Assembly: GCA_036493475.1 (NCBI GenBank)
Contig: DASXPS010000123.1
Location: 1-34,363, forward strand
Length of the DNA stretch: 34,363 bases
From: Sporichthyaceae bacterium
Lineage (GTDB): Bacteria > Actinomycetota > Actinomycetes > Sporichthyales > Sporichthyaceae
Reading direction: 5' to 3'
Shown here: positions 15,230 through 23,649 of the stretch, in pieces
Numbering within the stretch: position 1 is the first letter of the stretch
Layout: the number at the start of each line of letters is the position of its first letter
The notes under the pieces: model-generated
Databases searched by the model: none
Told to the model about the DNA's origin: nothing
What the model saw: only the letters and a program-made list of their open reading frames with translations
Translations under genes and position numbers: made by a program

Positions 15230-15994
15230 ATGACGGGCACCCTGGACGGCCGGGTAGCGCTGATCACCGCGGCGGCCGGCGCCGGAATCGGCGCGGCCAC
15301 CGCGCGCGTGTTGGCTGCCGCGGGCGCGGACGTGGTGATCACTGACCTCGATGCCAAGCGCACCGCGAAGGTCGCCGAGGCGATCACCGAGGCGACCGGG
15401 CGCAAGGTGCTCGGCCGCCCGCTGAATGTCACCGATGAGGCCGGCGTCACCGCGGTGGTCTCCGAGGTGCTCGGCGCGTTCGGCCGCATCGACATCCTGG
15501 TGAACAACGCAGGCACCTCGGAGCCGGCCGCGCTGTGGGAGACCTCCATCGAGTCCTGGCGTCGGGTGATGGACGTCTGCCTGACCGGCCATTTCCTGCT
15601 GATGCGCGCGGTGCTGCCGCACATGATCTCCCGCGGGTCCGGGTCGATCATCAACATCGCCTCGATCGAGGCGTGGACGGACGTCATCCCGGACAACGTC
15701 GCGTACCAGTCGGCGAAGGCGGGCGTGCTGGGGTTGACCCGGGCGGCCGCCGCGCAGGTGGGCCGCTACGGCGTGCGGGTCAACGGCGTCGCGCCGGGTC
15801 TGGTGCCCAACCCGTTCCTGGCCCGGATGATCCCGGCCGAGGACCTGCAACGGCTGCACGAACGCCAACCGCTGCCGATCACCATCGACCCCGAGGACAT
15901 CGCCAACGCGGTGCTGTTCCTGGCCGCCGACACCGGCCGCTCGATCACCGGTGAGATCATCAACGTCTCCGGCGGCGCATACATGAGGGCGTAG
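15230..15994 (+). CDS. SDR oxidoreductase with Asn-to-Cys change in the tetrad
   Basis: A 254-residue SDR. The glycine-rich motif is atypical (TAAAGAGIG, residues 13-21), then NNAG at 92-95, S145, Y159 and K163. The segment that normally reads NxTG reads CLTG, so the fourth tetrad residue (Asn) is Cys117. The C-terminus has the usual ITGEIINVSGG motif. The ATG has an AAGGAG ribosome site 6 bases upstream. It leads an operon with two ACADs; the first of these starts 2 bases after its stop. The likely reaction is alcohol/ketone or hydroxyacyl-CoA oxidation, with substrate unknown. Confidence 0.9.
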   Translation: MTGTLDGRVALITAAAGAGIGAATARVLAAAGADVVITDLDAKRTAKVAEAITEATGRKVLGRPLNVTDEAGVTAVVSEVLGAFGRIDILVNNAGTSEPAALWETSIESWRRVMDVCLTGHFLLMRAVLPHMISRGSGSIINIASIEAWTDVIPDNVAYQSAKAGVLGLTRAAAAQVGRYGVRVNGVAPGLVPNPFLARMIPAEDLQRLHERQPLPITIDPEDIANAVLFLAADTGRSITGEIINVSGGAYMRA

Positions 15995-15996
15995 GG

Positions 15997-17094
15997 GTGG
16001 ACTTTTCCTGGACCGCGCAACAGCAGCAACTGCGCGCCGAGGCCAAGGAGGTAGCCGCTGACGCGGTGGCGCGCTACGGCTGGACGGCGGACTCCTGGAT
16101 CAACGGCTACTGCCCGCCCTTCGCCCGGGAGTTGGCCGCGCGGGGCTGGATCGGTATCTCCTGGCCGAAAGAGTTCGGCGGCGCCGGCCGCCCGGCGATC
16201 GACCGCATGATCATCGCCGAGGAACTCATCGGCGCGGGCGCGCCGGTGGGCTCCTACTGGGTGGCGGAGCGGCAGATGGGGCCGTCCATCTTCACCTTCG
16301 GCACCGCCGATCAGCAGCAGCGCTACCTGCCCGCGATCCTGGCCGGCGAGGCGACCTGGTGCATCGGCATGTCCGAACCCGGGGCGGGCTCGGATCTGGC
16401 GTCGCTGCGCACCCGGGCGGTGCGGGACGGCGAGGACTTCGTGGTCAATGGCCAGAAAATCTGGACCAGCTTCGGCGCCGTCTCCGATTTCGTCTACCTG
16501 ATCTGCCGCACCAGCGCCGATGGCCCGCCGCACGCCGGGATCAGTGAACTGATCGTGTCGATGGACTCGCCGGGCATCGAGGTGCGCCCCATCAAAGACA
16601 TGGCCGGCGGCGCGCACTTCTGCGAGGTGTTCTTCACCGACGTGCGGGTACCGGCGACGAATCTGGTGGGCGTGGCGGGCGCGGCGTTCAAACAGACGAT
16701 GCGTCAGCTGGAACACGAACGCGGCGGCATCGACCGGCTGGTGTCCAACCACGCGCTCTACCGGCGGGCCCTGGACCGCGCGGACATGACCGACCCGCTG
16801 GTGCGTCAAGAAGTCGCGCAGTTGGAAACGCGTTACCGGCTGGGCCGATTGCTGGTCTACCGCGAGGCGCTGGGCCAGGCGCCCAAGGGATTCAGCGCGG
16901 CTACCAAGCTGTTCTGCACCGAGCACGAGCGGAAGGTGGCCGACTTCACCGCGCGTACCTTCGGCGCCGACGCGATGTTGGCCGGCGACGTCTCGCGCGG
17001 GCTGTGCTACGCGAACAGCTACACGATCATGGGCGGCACCTCGAACATCCTGCGCAACATCGTCGCCGAGCGAATCCTCGGACTGCCGCGGTGA
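15997..17094 (+). CDS. Acyl-CoA dehydrogenase, catalytic-type subunit of a heteromeric pair
   Basis: A 365-residue ACAD with a GTG start two bases after the SDR stop. Motifs: SEPGAGSD at 126-133, helix-G catalytic Glu at E241 (HERGGID), and a C-terminus of the IMGGTSNILRN...RILGLPR type. The RxxFG element is absent: the corresponding region reads DMTDPLVRQEVAQLE. This composition matches the catalytic subunits of alpha2beta2 ACADs known from steroid side-chain degradation in mycobacteria (FadE26/27 and FadE28/29 types). The adjacent gene encodes the complementary subunit. Confidence 0.9.
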   Translation: MDFSWTAQQQQLRAEAKEVAADAVARYGWTADSWINGYCPPFARELAARGWIGISWPKEFGGAGRPAIDRMIIAEELIGAGAPVGSYWVAERQMGPSIFTFGTADQQQRYLPAILAGEATWCIGMSEPGAGSDLASLRTRAVRDGEDFVVNGQKIWTSFGAVSDFVYLICRTSADGPPHAGISELIVSMDSPGIEVRPIKDMAGGAHFCEVFFTDVRVPATNLVGVAGAAFKQTMRQLEHERGGIDRLVSNHALYRRALDRADMTDPLVRQEVAQLETRYRLGRLLVYREALGQAPKGFSAATKLFCTEHERKVADFTARTFGADAMLAGDVSRGLCYANSYTIMGGTSNILRNIVAERILGLPR

Positions 17095-17105
17095 GGGGCT
17101 GAATC

Positions 17106-18155
17106 ATGGATTTCGCGCTCTCGCCCGAGCAGGCCGAACTGCAGCGCACCGTGCGGGCCTTCCTCTCCGAGAAGTCCGACGATGCTGCGGTGCGCCGGCT
17201 GATGGAGGCCGAGGTCGGGTACGACACCGCGGTGTGGCATCAGATGGCCACCCAACTGGGCCTGCACGGCTTGGCCATTGCGGAGGAGCACGGCGGCGCG
17301 GGTTTCGGGCTACAGGAACAGGCCATCGTGTTCGAGGAGATGGGGCGCGCCCTGCTGTGTGCGCCGTACTTCGCCACCGTCGCGCTGGCCGCCCCGGCGC
17401 TGGCGTTGAGCGACGCGGCCGCGCAGTACCTGCCGGACATCGCCGCAGGCGCCACCATCGCGACGGTCTCCACCGACGCGGCGACGGCGGTGCAACAGCG
17501 CGCGGACTGGACGCTGACCGGCGAGTTGGACCACGTGCTGGACGGGCATCTGGCCGACCTGATCCTGGTCTCGGCCGGCGACGGGTTGTTCGCGGTGGCC
17601 GGCGATGCCAACGGCGTCAAGCGCGAACTGCTGGCCACCATGGACCAGACCCGTAAGCAGGCCCGGTTGACCCTGGACTCCGTGCCCGCCCGGCGCATCG
17701 GCAGCGCGGCGATCCTCGGTCAGGTGCTCGACATCGCGGTCGTGTTACTCGCCGCCGAGCAGGTCGGCGGCGCCTCGGCCTGCCTGGAGCAGACCGTGGA
17801 GTACGCCAAGGTGCGCGAGCAGTTCGGTCGCCCCATCGGCTCGTTCCAGGCCATCAAGCACACCTGGACCGAGATGCTGTTGGAGGTCGAGTCGGCGCGG
17901 GCCGCGGCCCAGTACGCGGCCTGGGCCGCCGACGCCGCCCCCGAAGAGCTACCCGTCGCCGCGGCGTTGGCCAAGGCGCACTGCTCCGAGGCCTACGCCC
18001 GGGTCGCGACCGAGAGCATCCAACTGCACGGCGGCATCGGGTTCACCTGGGAGCACCGCACGCATCTGTACTACAAGCGGGCCAAGAGCTCCGAGCTACT
18101 GTTCGGCGCGCCGGCCGCACACCGCGAGCAGTTGGTGACCAGGCTCGCCCTCTGA
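17106..18155 (+). CDS. Acyl-CoA dehydrogenase, non-catalytic-type subunit of a heteromeric pair
   Basis: A 349-residue ACAD 11 bases after the previous one, with GAGGGG as its ribosome site. It keeps the RxxFG motif (REQFG, 237-241) and the C-terminal QLHGGIGFTWEH segment. The helix-G Glu position is Ala211, the MCAD-type C-terminal Glu is also absent, and no SEPxxGSD motif is seen. It therefore should not be an active dehydrogenase by itself but complements the 15997-17094 product, which has the Glu but no RxxFG. The family precedent is the FadE28-type subunit of heterotetrameric ACADs. It converges on the phosphotransferase gene with a 15-bp gap. Confidence 0.9.
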   Translation: MDFALSPEQAELQRTVRAFLSEKSDDAAVRRLMEAEVGYDTAVWHQMATQLGLHGLAIAEEHGGAGFGLQEQAIVFEEMGRALLCAPYFATVALAAPALALSDAAAQYLPDIAAGATIATVSTDAATAVQQRADWTLTGELDHVLDGHLADLILVSAGDGLFAVAGDANGVKRELLATMDQTRKQARLTLDSVPARRIGSAAILGQVLDIAVVLLAAEQVGGASACLEQTVEYAKVREQFGRPIGSFQAIKHTWTEMLLEVESARAAAQYAAWAADAAPEELPVAAALAKAHCSEAYARVATESIQLHGGIGFTWEHRTHLYYKRAKSSELLFGAPAAHREQLVTRLAL

Positions 18156-18170
18156 CCGGCCGGCGCTGTG

Positions 18171-19217
18171 TCACAACGTCTTGAACGACTCCAGTTCGGC
18201 GATGTGCCGCAGGCACCGGGTGGTGATCCTGTCGCCGAGACCGCGCCCGTCGCCGATGTCCATGGCACCGAGCAGCGCCATCCCGGCACCCAACGGGTAA
18301 ACGATGTTCTGCCGGTAGTGCTCCACGCAGTCGTCGTAGGAGTAGCCGGAGATGCCGTTGGCCACCAGTCGGCGGTGGTAGCGCTTGAGCAGTGATTCCC
18401 AATTCGCCGATAGGTCGTCGCCATCCATGCTCCCGGCCAGCAGGTTGCCCACGTCCTGGGTGCCGCGGCCGCGGGCGACCACCTGCCAGTCGATGAAGCA
18501 CGGCGTGGCGTCGCCGGCGAAGAACAGGTTGTCCAGTCGGGCGTCGTTGTGGATCAGCGTCTGCGGGCCCTCGACGAGGCGGGCCAGGATCTGCGGCCAG
18601 ACCGGCGCGCGTTCCAGGATCGCGGCCATCACGTCGGCGGGGACCGATTCCCCGTAGCGCTCGGCCAGCGCGGGCGCGCCACTGGCCACCAGTTGGCCGA
18701 TCAACCCGGCGAAAATCCCCTCGCCGGGGGAGGCCAGCGCGGGTTCGGCCAGCCGGTCCGATCCCCAGTACGCCGCGTGCAGGTCGGCCAGCGCGTCCAG
18801 GGTCGCCTCGGCGTCGGGCACCGTCATGCCGTCCATCTGGTCGCCCATCCGCTGCGTGCCCAGGTCCTCCAGCAGCAGCGGAGTGCTGTCCCCGTCGCCG
18901 ATAAACCAGCAGCGGGGCGTGCGCACCGGGACCGTGTCGGCGAAGTTCGCGTAGAACGCGGCCTCGCGGGCGAACAGCCCCATCACCGAGTCCATCTGCT
19001 GCTGGATCTCGCGCTGACCGCGCAGCTTGGCGATCAGCGTCGCGGGGCCGGGTGTGCCGTCGTCGGCATAGCCGACGTGCACCCGCGCCATGTCCGTGGT
19101 CGCCCCGGTGAACGCGACCGGCTCGACGTCGAACGATGTAACTGACGCTACGTCAGGTACCAGCACCCTTCGCAGCCAGTCAACGCCCAGTGCCGCGATC
19201 CGCTCGACGCCGCTCAT
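18171..19217 (-). CDS. Kinase-fold phosphotransferase (EcKL/APH-like)
   Basis: A 348-residue protein of the aminoglycoside-phosphotransferase/choline-kinase fold. The catalytic loop reads HNDARLDN (the usual HGD has Asn for Gly), and the metal-binding aspartate is in FIDWQ. The ATG at 19215-19217 overlaps the stop of the upstream oxidoreductase by 4 bp; the frame continues open upstream, but that part is a shadow. The sequence looks closer to the EcKL/DUF1679 group than to antibiotic kinases. It may phosphorylate a hydroxylated small molecule or CoA ester. It is third in an operon with two luciferase-like oxidoreductases, so a joint modification pathway is plausible but unproven. Confidence 0.82.
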   Translation of the reverse strand: MSGVERIAALGVDWLRRVLVPDVASVTSFDVEPVAFTGATTDMARVHVGYADDGTPGPATLIAKLRGQREIQQQMDSVMGLFAREAAFYANFADTVPVRTPRCWFIGDGDSTPLLLEDLGTQRMGDQMDGMTVPDAEATLDALADLHAAYWGSDRLAEPALASPGEGIFAGLIGQLVASGAPALAERYGESVPADVMAAILERAPVWPQILARLVEGPQTLIHNDARLDNLFFAGDATPCFIDWQVVARGRGTQDVGNLLAGSMDGDDLSANWESLLKRYHRRLVANGISGYSYDDCVEHYRQNIVYPLGAGMALLGAMDIGDGRGLGDRITTRCLRHIAELESFKTL

Positions 19218-20293
19218 GCCATCGCCTTCCACGCCGCCAACAACCCTGCGTTCTGGTCCGGTGTCGACCCGTAGGTCGCGATCTCGTCCGCCCCTGCGTC
19301 GACGAAGCGTGCCAGGTTGGCCGCGCACTCCGCGGCAGTACCGAACGCGCAGGAGTCCAGCATCCACTCGTCCGGGATCAGCGCGGCGGCGTCCATCATC
19401 TGGTGGCGGTGCATCTCCATGTCCGCGACCTTGCCCAGCCCGGAGAAGATCGGGTGGTTGCGGACGTCGCGGACCACCTGCTCGTCCCAGCCGTTCACCC
19501 GGGCCAGCTGCTCGCCGTAGCCGGGATAGACGAAGTACGTGGTCGCCCGGCCGTGCGCGAGCTGGCGGAACTCCTCGGAATCGAGGTCCGGCGCGGTGAT
19601 CACCGATTGGCAGATGCGCACCGATGCCGGGTCGCGATCGATGCGCTCACACGCCTCGTGGATGCGCGCCACGGCGGCCTTCGTCGCGGAGGGGGTGAAC
19701 ACCGGTGGCAGCACCACACCGTCGTAGGCCGCGGCGATCGTCGCCGCCCCGCGCGGATTGGCGAACGAGCCCAACCACAGCTCGGGCGGTGGCCCGTCGT
19801 AGGTCTCGGAGAAGGAGAAGTTCTCGAACGAGCCCGACTGTCCCGTGTAGGACACGGACTCGCCGCGCCATAGCGCCCGGTACAGCTGCGCGTACTCCAC
19901 CATCTCGGCGTACGAGGCCTTCCGGACACCCATCCGCGCGAAGATTGCGTCGTCGCCCAGGCCGAGGGTGATGGCCAACCGCGGCCCGAAGCAGGCGTGG
20001 AAGGTGGCGCCGAACGCGGCGGTGTTCCACACCTGACGGGTCTGCGGGTCGATGGTGCCGGTGGCCAGGCGCAGCGTGGAGGTACGGGCGGCGATGCCCG
20101 CCAGCAGCACGTCGGCGTGCTTGATGTCGTAGCGCTCGGAGAGGAATGCGCGGTGGAAGCCCAGGCGTTCGGCGGCCACCCCGTCGGAGATGCCCTCCGC
20201 CACCGTGCGCGATTCGGTCTCGAAGCGCCGGGGCCGGTCGTGGGCGCTGACGGCACCCGAAACGACGTAGGCGCTCAGGTCGGCGCGACTCAC
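19214..20293 (-). CDS. LLM-class F420-dependent oxidoreductase
   Basis: A 359-residue luciferase-like monooxygenase-fold (TIM barrel) protein. Recognisable features are the N-terminal GVAAERLGFHRAFLSERYD segment, TGTIDPQTRQ, the LGLGDD turn and the PELWLGSFANPRG flavin-region strand. It most resembles actinobacterial F420-type family members; whether it uses F420 or FMN cannot be decided by eye. The GTG start (20291-20293) overlaps the previous gene's stop (GTGA), and its own stop overlaps the kinase start. Likely a cytosolic redox enzyme acting with the second LLM protein upstream. Confidence 0.85.
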   Translation of the reverse strand: MSRADLSAYVVSGAVSAHDRPRRFETESRTVAEGISDGVAAERLGFHRAFLSERYDIKHADVLLAGIAARTSTLRLATGTIDPQTRQVWNTAAFGATFHACFGPRLAITLGLGDDAIFARMGVRKASYAEMVEYAQLYRALWRGESVSYTGQSGSFENFSFSETYDGPPPELWLGSFANPRGAATIAAAYDGVVLPPVFTPSATKAAVARIHEACERIDRDPASVRICQSVITAPDLDSEEFRQLAHGRATTYFVYPGYGEQLARVNGWDEQVVRDVRNHPIFSGLGKVADMEMHRHQMMDAAALIPDEWMLDSCAFGTAAECAANLARFVDAGADEIATYGSTPDQNAGLLAAWKAMA

Positions 20294-21432
20294 GACGCCC
20301 CCTTGAGCCGTCGACAGATCTCGATGTTGCGCCCCAACGCCTGCTGCGCGTCCTCCGGCTCGAGCACCAGCGGCATCAGGTCACACACGCTGACCCAGGT
20401 GGCGCCCGCATCGACGTAGGTCTGTACCTCGGCGGCGACCTGCTCGGGGGTGCCCTTCACGTAGGAGCGGTCCACGATCTCGTCGGTGATCCGGTCGAGG
20501 AACTCGTCGATCTCGCTGTCGGTCCACTCCACCGGCCGCAACTTGACGGCGTAGTGCCAGTCCTCGGGCATCGGCGGGGTGATGCCCTCGCGGGTCCAGG
20601 CCGCCATCTCCACCCGGCCGGCGATGCCCGCCATATACCGCAGCAGCTTGCCCCGTAGGGCTGTGCGGATGACCTCTTCGTCCTCGTGCACCGCGGCCAT
20701 GAACCACAGGCCGAAGCCGAAGGCCTCGGGGTCGCGGCCCTTGTCGGCGAGCGTCTTTTTGAGGTCGTCGATCCCGGCCTTGAACGACTCCGGGGTCGGA
20801 TACACCGACGGCACGATCGCCGCCATGCCGTCGGCATAGGAGGTGCCGAGGTCCAGCAGCTTCGGTCCGCCGCCCAACGCCCACAGATGTGGGCGGGCAC
20901 CGCGGGCGCTGCCCAGCCACGCGGTCTTCAGGCTCCAGTGGTTGCCGGTGCGGTCGACCGGGCCGGCGGTGGCGTCCCACAGCGCGTGGAAGGAATGGAG
21001 CTGGTCCTCCAGTCGCGCCAGGCCCTCGGCGCGCTTCCAGCCGTACGGGGTGGCCTGCTTCGCCTCGCCCGCGCCCATCATCACCGTGATCCGACCCGAG
21101 GTCATGTTCTGCAGGGTCAGCATGGTCTGGAACAACTCGGCCGGCCCGCGGCGGATCGCGTCGGTGCTGACGGTGATGCCCAGGTTCGGCGCCGCGGCCA
21201 GCACGTAGGCACTCAATGCGTAGGCGTCGGCGTAGGAGTCGATGTCCGGCAGCAGCGCGGCCAGGGGGGAGTTCTCCGGCGTCCAGAGTTGGCGCGGCCA
21301 GAAGTTGGTCATCTGGTCCCAGACCAGCAACTCGTCCACGACGCCACTGGCGGCGGCGGCCTGCGCGTAGGCGGCGAAGGCCGCGGGCGGGGTGAAGCGG
21401 TCGGAGATCAACGGGATCGAGGTGGTCACCAT
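20290..21432 (-). CDS. LLM-class flavin/F420-dependent oxidoreductase
   Basis: A 380-residue luciferase-like fold protein. Features include an N-terminal PLISDRFTPP strand, GVVDELLVWDQM, the MGAGEAKQATPYGW segment and a WLGSARGARP flavin-region strand. It is a divergent relative of the gene downstream. The start is the ATG at 21430-21432; the frame stays open upstream through the divergent tetR gene, but that part is a shadow. Only 30 bases separate it from tetR, and no ribosome site fits, since the bases before the ATG are CGCCCTC. A TACGGT -10 box lies 7 bases upstream, so the mRNA is probably leaderless and controlled by the palindrome at 21440-21455. Confidence 0.86.
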   Translation of the reverse strand: MVTTSIPLISDRFTPPAAFAAYAQAAAASGVVDELLVWDQMTNFWPRQLWTPENSPLAALLPDIDSYADAYALSAYVLAAAPNLGITVSTDAIRRGPAELFQTMLTLQNMTSGRITVMMGAGEAKQATPYGWKRAEGLARLEDQLHSFHALWDATAGPVDRTGNHWSLKTAWLGSARGARPHLWALGGGPKLLDLGTSYADGMAAIVPSVYPTPESFKAGIDDLKKTLADKGRDPEAFGFGLWFMAAVHEDEEVIRTALRGKLLRYMAGIAGRVEMAAWTREGITPPMPEDWHYAVKLRPVEWTDSEIDEFLDRITDEIVDRSYVKGTPEQVAAEVQTYVDAGATWVSVCDLMPLVLEPEDAQQALGRNIEICRRLKGAS

Positions 21433-21439
21433 GAGGGCG

Positions 21440-21455
21440 ACCGTACATGTACGGT
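21440..21455. promoter_or_regulatory. Perfect 16-bp palindrome: mirror-symmetric operator and twin -10 boxes
   Basis: ACCGTACATGTACGGT is a perfect palindrome centred at 21447.5, which is also exactly the midpoint between the ATG of the minus-strand gene (21432) and the ATG of tetR (21463). Each arm reads TACGGT outward (TANNNT, an actinobacterial -10), and each is followed by exactly 7 bases and then ATG. One site can therefore be both operator and -10 for two leaderless divergent transcripts. The likely ligand is the adjacent TetR protein. Confidence 0.7.
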
Positions 21456-21462
21456 ACGTGTC

Positions 21463-22092
21463 ATGACTAGTGCTCGTGCGGACCGTTTGACGCTCGACGT
21501 CATCGTCGACGCAGCCGCGCGGTTGATCGCCGAGGAGGGCTACGACGCGCTCAACATGCGGCGACTGGCCAAGGAGTGCGGCGTCGGGGTGATGACGCTC
21601 TACGGCTACGTGCGCACCAAGGACGAGTTGCTGCAGGCGTTGGCGGATCGGCTGTTCCACCTCGTCGACCTGGCCGATGACGAGGACCTGCCCTGGCCGG
21701 AGCACATCGCCCGGGTGCTGCGCTCGGTGCGCGCGATCTTCCTGGAGCACCCGGAGTTGCTGCCGATCACCGCCATGCACCGACTGGACGGCGCGGGCGC
21801 CTACCGCGGTGCGGAGTCGTTGTTCCGCGCGCTGGAGCAGGCGGGGCTGCAGGGCGCGCAGGTGGTGCACGCCTTCGACGCCATGGTCGCCTTCACCCTC
21901 GGCTTCGTGCAGCGCGAGGTGGGCACCGACCGTTCCACCGCCGGCCCGATGCCCGGCCTATCCCGACTACCACGGGAGGAGTACCCCCGGGTGCTCGAGC
22001 TGGCCGGACACATGGTCGCCCGCGACACCGACGCCGCCTTCGAGGCGGGCCTGCAGCTGTTGATCGCCGGGATCGCCGCGGTTGGTGCCTGA
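21463..22092 (+). CDS. TetR-family regulator of the LLM/kinase operon
   Basis: A 209-residue regulator. The N-terminal TetR DNA-binding domain has its helix-turn-helix around MRRLAKECGVGVMTLYGYVRTKDELL; the C-terminal ligand domain is helical. The ATG at 21463 follows a TACGGT box by 7 bases with no ribosome site, so the mRNA is probably leaderless. It is divergent from the LLM oxidoreductase operon across a 16-bp palindrome, the standard arrangement for an autoregulating repressor. It converges on the DHA2 exporter gene with a 30-bp gap. The inducer is unknown. Confidence 0.93.
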   Translation: MTSARADRLTLDVIVDAAARLIAEEGYDALNMRRLAKECGVGVMTLYGYVRTKDELLQALADRLFHLVDLADDEDLPWPEHIARVLRSVRAIFLEHPELLPITAMHRLDGAGAYRGAESLFRALEQAGLQGAQVVHAFDAMVAFTLGFVQREVGTDRSTAGPMPGLSRLPREEYPRVLELAGHMVARDTDAAFEAGLQLLIAGIAAVGA

Positions 22093-22122
22093 CCGCCGGC
22101 CACGCAACTGACGTTCGTTGGG

Positions 22123-23649
22123 TTAGACGTGGGCGACGTCCGGGGCAGCGGCGTCCGCCGGGCCGCCCTGCTTCGGGATGGTCGAGCCGCGCAGCGTCAC
22201 CTGCTTGATCAGCAGCGAGGCCAACAGGCCCACGATGCTCGCCAGCGCGGCGGCCAGGAACACGTGGCTCGCGCCGTGGGTGATCCCGTGCTGCAGGGTG
22301 GCGGCCGTGTCGTGCGGCAACGAGGCGAGTGCCGAGGGCGGCAGCGAGACGCCGTGCGAGAAGGCACCGTGCGTGTCGCTGGCCAGCGTGTGCGCGTACA
22401 GCGCGCCGAACAGCGAGACACCCAGCGAGCCGCCGATCGCCTGCATGAACGAGACGCTCGCGGTGGCCGCGGAGATCTCGGACATCTGCACGCTGTTCTG
22501 CGCGATGGTCTGGGTGGAGCTGAACATGCAGCCCAGGCCCAGGCCGAGCACGAACATGAACACGCCGGTCTCCACCCGCCCGGTGTCCACCTTGATCAGC
22601 GACAGCAGCGCCAGACCGGTGACCATGAACGCGGAGCCGAGGATCGGGAAGACGCGGTACTTGCCGGTCTTGGAGGTGATGCGGCCGGAGGAGATGCTCA
22701 TGATGACCACGCCGGCCATCATCGGCAGCATCAGCAGGCCGGAGCCGGTCGCCGAGGCGCCCTGCACGTACTGCTGGAACTGCGGCAGGAAGGTCATCGC
22801 ACCGAACATCGCGAAGCCGACCATGAAGCGCAGGCCCGCGGCCACCGCGAAGTTGCGGTTGCGGTAGATGCGCACCGGCACCACCGGCTCGTCGGCGTCC
22901 AGTTCGATCCGGATGAAGCTGACCAGGCCGACCACGGCAACCGCGAACAGGCCGAGGATGACCGGGGAACCCCAGCCGTACTGGGTGCCTGCCCAGCTGG
23001 CGGCCAGCACCGCGGAGGTGATCCAGAGGATCGACAGGATGGTGCCCGCCCAGTCGAAACCGGCCTTGCGCACGCGGTTCGGCGGAAGCTTCATGGTCTT
23101 GGCCAGCACCGCCATGGCGGCCAGGCCGACCGGCAGGTTGATGTAGAAGGTCCAGCGCCAGGACAGGTTGTCGGTGATCCAGCCGCCCGCCAGCGGGCCG
23201 CCGATCATCGAGATCGGCATCACCGCCATGAAGTAACCGGCGTACTTGCCGCGGTCGCGCGGCGAGACCAGCACGGCCATGGACGCCATCACGCCGGTCA
23301 TCAGGTCACCGGCGCCGATGCCCTGCAGCGCGCGGAAGGCGATCAGCTGGTTCATCGACTGGGCCACGCCGGACAGCGCCGAGCCGATCAGGAAAATGCT
23401 GATCGAGCACATGAACACGGCCTTGCGCGGCAGGATGTCGCCGAGCTTTCCCCACAGCGGCACCGAGACGGTGGAGCCGAGGATGTAGGCGGTGGTCACC
23501 CATGCCAGGTGCTGCAGACCGCCCAGATCACCGGTGATCGTCGGCAGGGCCGGCGAGACGATGGTGTTGTCCAGCATCGCGAGCATCATCACGATCATCA
23601 GACCGGACATCACGATCAGGATTTCGCGCTTCGAACGTTCCTCGTACAT
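22123..23649 (-). CDS. DHA2-family MFS multidrug exporter (EmrB/QacA type, 14 TM)
   Basis: A 508-residue membrane protein with about 14 hydrophobic segments. Family signatures: LDNTIVSPALPTI in the first helix (motif D1 with the membrane aspartate D27), motif A GKLGDILPRK in the loop after the second helix, and a motif C-like GPLAGGWI in the fifth helix followed by SWRWTFYINLPVG. It is expected to export lipophilic or cationic compounds using the proton gradient. It stands alone on the minus strand; a GC-rich leader (GGGGCGGGCGG) precedes the ATG. The C-terminal tail is hydrophilic. It may export toxic intermediates of the nearby pathways, but nothing in the sequence proves that. Confidence 0.92.
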   Translation of the reverse strand: MYEERSKREILIVMSGLMIVMMLAMLDNTIVSPALPTITGDLGGLQHLAWVTTAYILGSTVSVPLWGKLGDILPRKAVFMCSISIFLIGSALSGVAQSMNQLIAFRALQGIGAGDLMTGVMASMAVLVSPRDRGKYAGYFMAVMPISMIGGPLAGGWITDNLSWRWTFYINLPVGLAAMAVLAKTMKLPPNRVRKAGFDWAGTILSILWITSAVLAASWAGTQYGWGSPVILGLFAVAVVGLVSFIRIELDADEPVVPVRIYRNRNFAVAAGLRFMVGFAMFGAMTFLPQFQQYVQGASATGSGLLMLPMMAGVVIMSISSGRITSKTGKYRVFPILGSAFMVTGLALLSLIKVDTGRVETGVFMFVLGLGLGCMFSSTQTIAQNSVQMSEISAATASVSFMQAIGGSLGVSLFGALYAHTLASDTHGAFSHGVSLPPSALASLPHDTAATLQHGITHGASHVFLAAALASIVGLLASLLIKQVTLRGSTIPKQGGPADAAAPDVAHV

